Source of the DNA: Eleusine coracana subsp. coracana
Taxonomy: Eukaryota; Streptophyta; Magnoliopsida; Poales; Poaceae
Assembly: GCA_032690845.1 (NCBI GenBank)
Contig: CM064426.1
Span: 59,992,631-60,056,630, forward strand
Reading direction: 5' to 3'
Length of the DNA stretch: 64,000 nt
In this document: piece by piece, positions 59,601 to 64,000 of the stretch
Numbering within the stretch: position 1 is the stretch's first letter
Layout of the letters: each line of letters opens with the position of its first letter
Notes under the pieces: model-generated
The model's database searches: none
Told to the model about the DNA's origin: nothing
What the model saw: the letters and a program-made list of their open reading frames with translations, nothing else
Program-made: the position numbers and the translations under genes

Positions 59601-60246
59601 GGTTTGCAAAGAACCAATCTAGTCTTTCTAACAAAGGGTGCTCCTGCTTGTTGGTCCAAGTGAATTTAGCTCCATTTAGGGGTAGCTCCTCTAGAGCCAG
59701 ATTACTAATTGTTGCATTGAAATCCATCATCAATTGTATGTTAGCACCTAGTCTATTCCTATCAGATCGTCTTCTAATCAAGTTAAAGTCCCCCACCCAT
59801 AGCCAATCTGAATCATCATCCATTTCAAAGTTATGAAACCATTGCAAGAAGATTCCCCTACTCTCTGTTGTGCATGAAGAATAAATATTTGCCAAATGCC
59901 ATCGTGCACCAGAGTAAAGAGACATAAATTCAATGCACATTGTGAATTCATTCTGATATGAGACCTATCCAGTGAATCTTGTTCCATTCCATACAATTAT
60001 AGTTCCACCAGACGCACCAACTGACGACACAAATTCAAAGCAATCAAATCAAGGTGGACAAAAATTTCTTATGTATGCTCCCTTAAAGTTTTCCCTTTTA
60101 GTTTCTTGCAAACAAATGATATCACATTTTGATTCTGCAATTTTACTTCATATTGCCTTCCTTTTGTCCTCTGAATTAATACCTCTCACATTCCAACACA
60201 AAACATGCCAGTGCCACCCATTATTATTTATACTCTGATTATCCAT
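56648..60246 (-). pseudogene. LINE ORF2 (endonuclease-reverse transcriptase)
   Basis: ATG at 60246 (MDNQSINNNGWHW) to TGA at 56650-56648, about 1,200 codons. In order: apurinic-type endonuclease with VLCWNVRGI, CLQETK, VGDFN and a SDHSP block (59.5-60.2 kb); reverse transcriptase with GLDGFNTDFMKKCWP, LIPKV, NDYRPISLLN, RQGDPLSPLLF and the YVDD active site at 58146-58157; and a C-terminal zinc-binding domain region (57.5-56.7 kb) with a frame shift near 57000. Stops interrupt the endonuclease (after DKRKAI and elsewhere) and the linker. Length and order are normal for plant L1 elements. The protein would nick DNA and reverse transcribe its own RNA. Confidence 0.8.
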
Positions 60247-60555
60247 AAAAACACCTTGTAAGTTATGCAGAGATCCATATGTGCAACATACAAACAAGGA
60301 AAACACATGCATTGGACCAGTGTAGAGTACTGGAAATAAGAGTAAAGCATCCAATTCACAAAATGACCAGTATGAAGCACTAGAGAACCATCAAAATATT
60401 CAACTAGATACAATGTGCTTTGAAGTTGAGGCTGACAAACATAGTCCGAAACCTGATAACCAACATGACACAGAGCACCCATAGGGCCAAGTTCACAAGC
60501 AGTACCACAAAAGTAAAAGAAAGGGATAAATATAATACCCTTGAAACCAAAGGTA
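60247..60555 (-). mobile_element. LINE inter-ORF spacer
   Basis: Non-coding spacer between the ORF1 stop (60556) and the ORF2 start. Confidence 0.6.
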
Positions 60556-63500
60556 TTAGTTCTTGTTCTGCTTCTGTTTGGACTTATCATTATTGATATC
60601 CTTCTTTGAGCATTCAGCCTTGCCTTTTTTGGGAGCTCCTTTTTTATTCAATGTTGATTTGGGCTTTCCAAGCAGGGCTTCATCAGAGATCACCTCAGGT
60701 GAAATATTGCAGAGAGTTTCTACAAGGCCTCTGATAACCTTGGATGATAAAGTAGGAGGCTCAGTTGAGCAACATAAGCAACGTCTATCCATATAGGCTT
60801 TCCCTTTGAAACCTTTGTTGATTTTTTTTAATTCTCTCACTTCTCCTTAGGTCAGAGTCTACTATTGGTGCTTTAGTGGCTTTCCTCTTCATGTGAAGTG
60901 TTGAAGTTGTAGCATATAGAGAACTGGGGGTAATGTCAGATACTGGAGTAGAAGATCCTCTAGCATTTGTCACAATAATCTGCTCTAATTCCTTACTCCT
61001 AGGATCATTCAAAACATCTTGTCCTTGACATTCAAGTAAGTAAATGTGACCATCCTGTTCATCAGATATCTCCTCATCCAGTCCTTGAGATTCAAGTTGA
61101 TAAGCTTGACCATGCTGCTCATCAGAAATATCCTCAATGAAACAAGATGGACCAGAGTCAGTTGGGCATCAAGAAGGAAGAACAAACTGTCGACCCTGCT
61201 TATCATTGCAGTTAGAAACAATGAGATCCCAAGCCTTAAAAGAGATAAATGCCTTTACCCAGTCAAACTTTGAAGGGCTCAACAACAAGAGGGTAAAGAA
61301 GTCACTCCAACACTAAGGGATCTCAAAACTCGAACTGTGTCCAATAGGGGCAAAGTATTTAGCCCAAAGCCTAACACCATTAGCATTCTGAGTTGGTGCC
61401 CAGGATAGTTCTTTTACTCCAGAGCATGTAAAGCAATTCATCACAGAATCTTGTTCAGTATGATCAATTAACTGCACAATACCCAATTGAATATGATCAA
61501 AGTGAATATCCTGTCCTTGCCCCATAGGACCAAGCACCTCTTGTTCATTGTTTACATCTGCTAGCTCATTGTTCATATCCTGTCCAACTCTAGCTTGGTT
61601 TTGTTCTTCTGCACCATGCTGAGAGGAGCTCTCATCACATGACATGAGCTCACCTCCCTGTATTTCCATAGGTAAGAAATTTAAGTCAACCAAGGCTGGC
61701 AGAGCCATGATCACCTGGTGGTCCTGTGCTAGTGGATTGTCAATGATAATTTCTTCTTCTATCTCAGCATCATCATCAGAACCTAAGCCATCATCCTCCA
61801 CAAAGACCTGTGGTTCCTCATGTTCCATTGGTTCATCATGTGGTTCAACATTAAGATCAATCTCTCCATGGTGATGAGGGAAGTCAGGTTGTGCATCTTC
61901 TACCTCCATTGGTTCTGCTGCTGGTACAGGAATGTTAAGGTTCACTGCTTCTGCTAGTTCTTCCACTGGTTGAGGCTGGATTTGCAAAGCCAGCACAGGT
62001 TCTGGTGCTGGATTAAAAGGCTCGTGCTAATTCAGATGCTGATTGGGAGGAGCAACCTGCAATTGATGCCAGTTCACTTGCTGCCCAAAACCGAAGAAAT
62101 CATAAGGCACCAGCCCATTGACATTGTTGCTAGGAGGAACTGGATCCTCATCCTGTGGAAGATCTCCCATTAGTTCCTGCTGTTTATAATTTTGACCTGA
62201 ACTGTCCATGAAAATCCTTGAAACCTTCCCCATCTATGAGCACCACAAACTGAGGTATATCTACTAAGTCCATGAACCTTGCTCTGACTAGAATTCTTGA
62301 GAAATTAGCTCTATCATCTTCCCAGAATGTCATCCAGCCAAAGGGTGCGATTACACTTTCTACATGACCATGTGTACGATAATCAAGTGGAAAACCAAGA
62401 AGCATCAGCCAGCATTCCCTATTAAAATTTAAGGCCCTAAAATTTCTGCCCTGATCATGTCTTCTGAAGGTGAGTTGCACATCACCAAACTGGTGAGGGC
62501 TCATATTGACAAGATGGTCTCTATCGTAAACTGATTCAATGCGAACTAGGGCTTGGCCAAGATGGGTACGCTGAATGTCACAAACTCTAACATCTCTATG
62601 AATTTCCAAAAACTCTCTGATGGCATTATGAGTGTTAGCAAAGATGACCTGGTGTTGCAGAAAAGGCTCGATGAGAACAAGAGCCCAATCTTCATGTCGC
62701 CGAAGAGGCCTCCAGGTAATAGCACGAGCCATCAACTGCCGGTTCTGCACTTGGATGTGGTGAAAACCAGCAGGCATGAACGGAGTTGGGTCCGCCCTCT
62801 GGTAGGCCATTGCGGTAGCTTCAGCTGCAGTAGCTACTTCAATCGCCGCCGGCAGAGGATCAACAACAACTTCTTGAGTGATCGCCAAAGAGTTCGTAGC
62901 CTGGGATGATGTCGTGGGGACTGGATGGGAAGTTGGAAAGGCAAGAGCAAGCCTCAAGTCGAGGCGCGTACTTGGTTCTGGTATGGAAGGCGAAGAGTCC
63001 GGAGTTGATTGTCCCTGTACCAGATTCTATTGAGATGCGACCTGGGCCAAATCTTGCTGGGCCGATTGCTGCAATTCGGATTTTTTCTTAGGCACCCATT
63101 GAAGATTAGTGTTGTAATTTGAATTTGGAAATGTCCTTCATCCTCGGCCCCGAGATGGCGCCATGTTCATCGCTTGCTCCTTCCATGTTTGCTTTTTCTG
63201 AAAATTAGGAGGCTGACCCAATCTACGATCTCTTGGTCGGCGATCTAGATTTTTTTTTACCTGCAAATTGGAAGAAACCTGCCGCCCAAAATCCAGATGA
63301 TCAAAAACTAATTGACGAGGAAACTTGAGTCTATAAAAACCGTCTGCATCAGAATGGAAGAACTCTGCTTCGCGATTGGAACTTTGTTAGCTCCTGTAAG
63401 AATATTGCTGCCACCTGATTGTGTAACCTCAGCATATGATCTCGAAGATGCTGTTTTCTTACGTTGAACCAGAGTCCACTCCGAATCTTCTTCTTGATTC

Positions 63501-63873
63501 CAATGTTGGTACTCACATTGCGCTTGAGGTCCACCATTGCCCCATAGATGAAAGTAAATTTTGAACTTTTGACATTCATATGATCGCAGATTATAGATGA
63601 AAAAACGACCTGCTTTGATGCAACAGAGAAACGAAATACCCTTTCATCAAGCCAAACAACATTGAAGAGACTGCGTTTACCTCCTAATGATGCTTGCAAC
63701 ATGCAAGCCACCGCATCAGCACAGAGATGGAATCCACATCTTCCAACAGAGACCACAAGAAAAAATTCCATTGAACCAGATCCATCATGGATATTGACTC
63801 CAGTGCCAAATTTATATCGGATCTCTGCTTGTAACCCAAGGTCGGGCGAGAGATCCAATCGATCCAACTCCAT
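60556..63873 (-). pseudogene. LINE ORF1 (nucleic-acid-binding), degraded
   Basis: Begins near ATG 63873 (MELDRLDLSPDLGL) with a beta-rich domain containing MEFFLVVSVGRCGFHLC and VFRFSVASKQVVF, then a broken stretch at 63350-62960. Next come a DUF4283-like RNA-binding region (62957-62184; HRDVRVCDIQRTHLGQALVR, NFNRECWLMLLGFPLD), an acidic, Pro/Glu-rich linker (61996-61313) and a basic tail with RRSERIKKNQQRF, RRCLCCSTEPP and a Lys-rich end. This order is typical of grass L1 ORF1. Several stops and frame shifts break it. Confidence 0.7.
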
Positions 63874-64000
63874 GAAACCAGAAAACCAGAGCTGAAGGGG
63901 AAACCAGAGAGGATGCAGGACAGAGGAGAGGAAGAAGGCATACAAGGGGAGGAACCAGATTACGGCCACGGCACTCTCAGGAGGAGAGGAGCCATGGCCA

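Larger units (their letters stand above)
56510..64000 (-). mobile_element. L1-type LINE, nearly full length, inactive
   Basis: A non-LTR retrotransposon on the minus strand with a 3' A-tail (T run 56510-56519), a short 3' UTR ending GCCCCTCCTGTTGTGTC, ORF2 (endonuclease and reverse transcriptase) and ORF1 upstream. At least 7.5 kb; the 5' end may lie beyond the window. Both ORFs have stops and frame shifts, so it cannot move by itself. The target duplication cannot be checked without the 5' flank. Confidence 0.85.

Noticed and set aside
62553..62909. 118-codon plus-strand frame
   Set aside because: Antisense to LINE ORF1; no family features.

Overview
The window is nuclear DNA of a grass (Poaceae). 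Two plant receptor-like cytoplasmic kinase genes with GT-AG introns lie in a dense nest of plant transposons: Copia/Sirevirus-type and Gypsy LTR elements, an L1-type LINE, tRNA-derived SINEs, CACTA-type elements, a Stowaway MITE and a Helitron terminus. The kinase plus MSP-domain architecture, GC-rich 5'-exon-like patches and Sirevirus-type LTR ends all point to grasses. The species cannot be told from the sequence. Much of the transposon coding sequence is broken.

Layout. 1-1417: minus-strand Gypsy gag/protease remnant. About 2041-6443: minus-strand Sirevirus-like Copia remnants around a 1,200-bp LTR (3091-4290). 6444-12300: LTR-like scraps, then GC-rich, exon-like patchwork. 12300-14663: exon-like segments ending in a clear Helitron 3' terminus. 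14699-21704 (minus): an intact six-exon gene for a 463-residue cytoplasmic kinase with a C-terminal MSP (VAP-like) domain; one 4.8-kb intron carries a poly-C tract and a MITE. Its upstream region holds a TATA-like box and a 25-bp palindrome with two G-boxes. 24881-26813: solo LTR with a perfect 5-bp target duplication. 26819-35320: DNA transposon remnants, one SINE and a long-TIR MITE. 35321-45941: a decayed Copia element whose RNase H region was split by a much younger Gypsy-type element (39340-43938). That younger element carries only gag and protease between two 762-bp LTRs. 46329-46493: a second SINE. 46584-48274 (minus): a second kinase-like gene, paralogous to the first, with key catalytic residues replaced and no MSP exon in view. 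48.3-56.5 kb: MITEs, a 1,188-bp CACTA-type element and unassigned DNA. 56510-64000 (minus): a nearly full-length but broken L1-type LINE.

How it fits together. The host content is one locus with two kinase paralogues in the same orientation. Transposons have lengthened its introns, placed a Helitron 35 bp beyond the stop codon of the intact gene, and loaded the interval between the paralogues with about 25 kb of nested insertions. The most useful leads are the kinase-MSP gene with its palindromic promoter element, the predicted pseudokinase paralogue, and the young pol-less Gypsy element.
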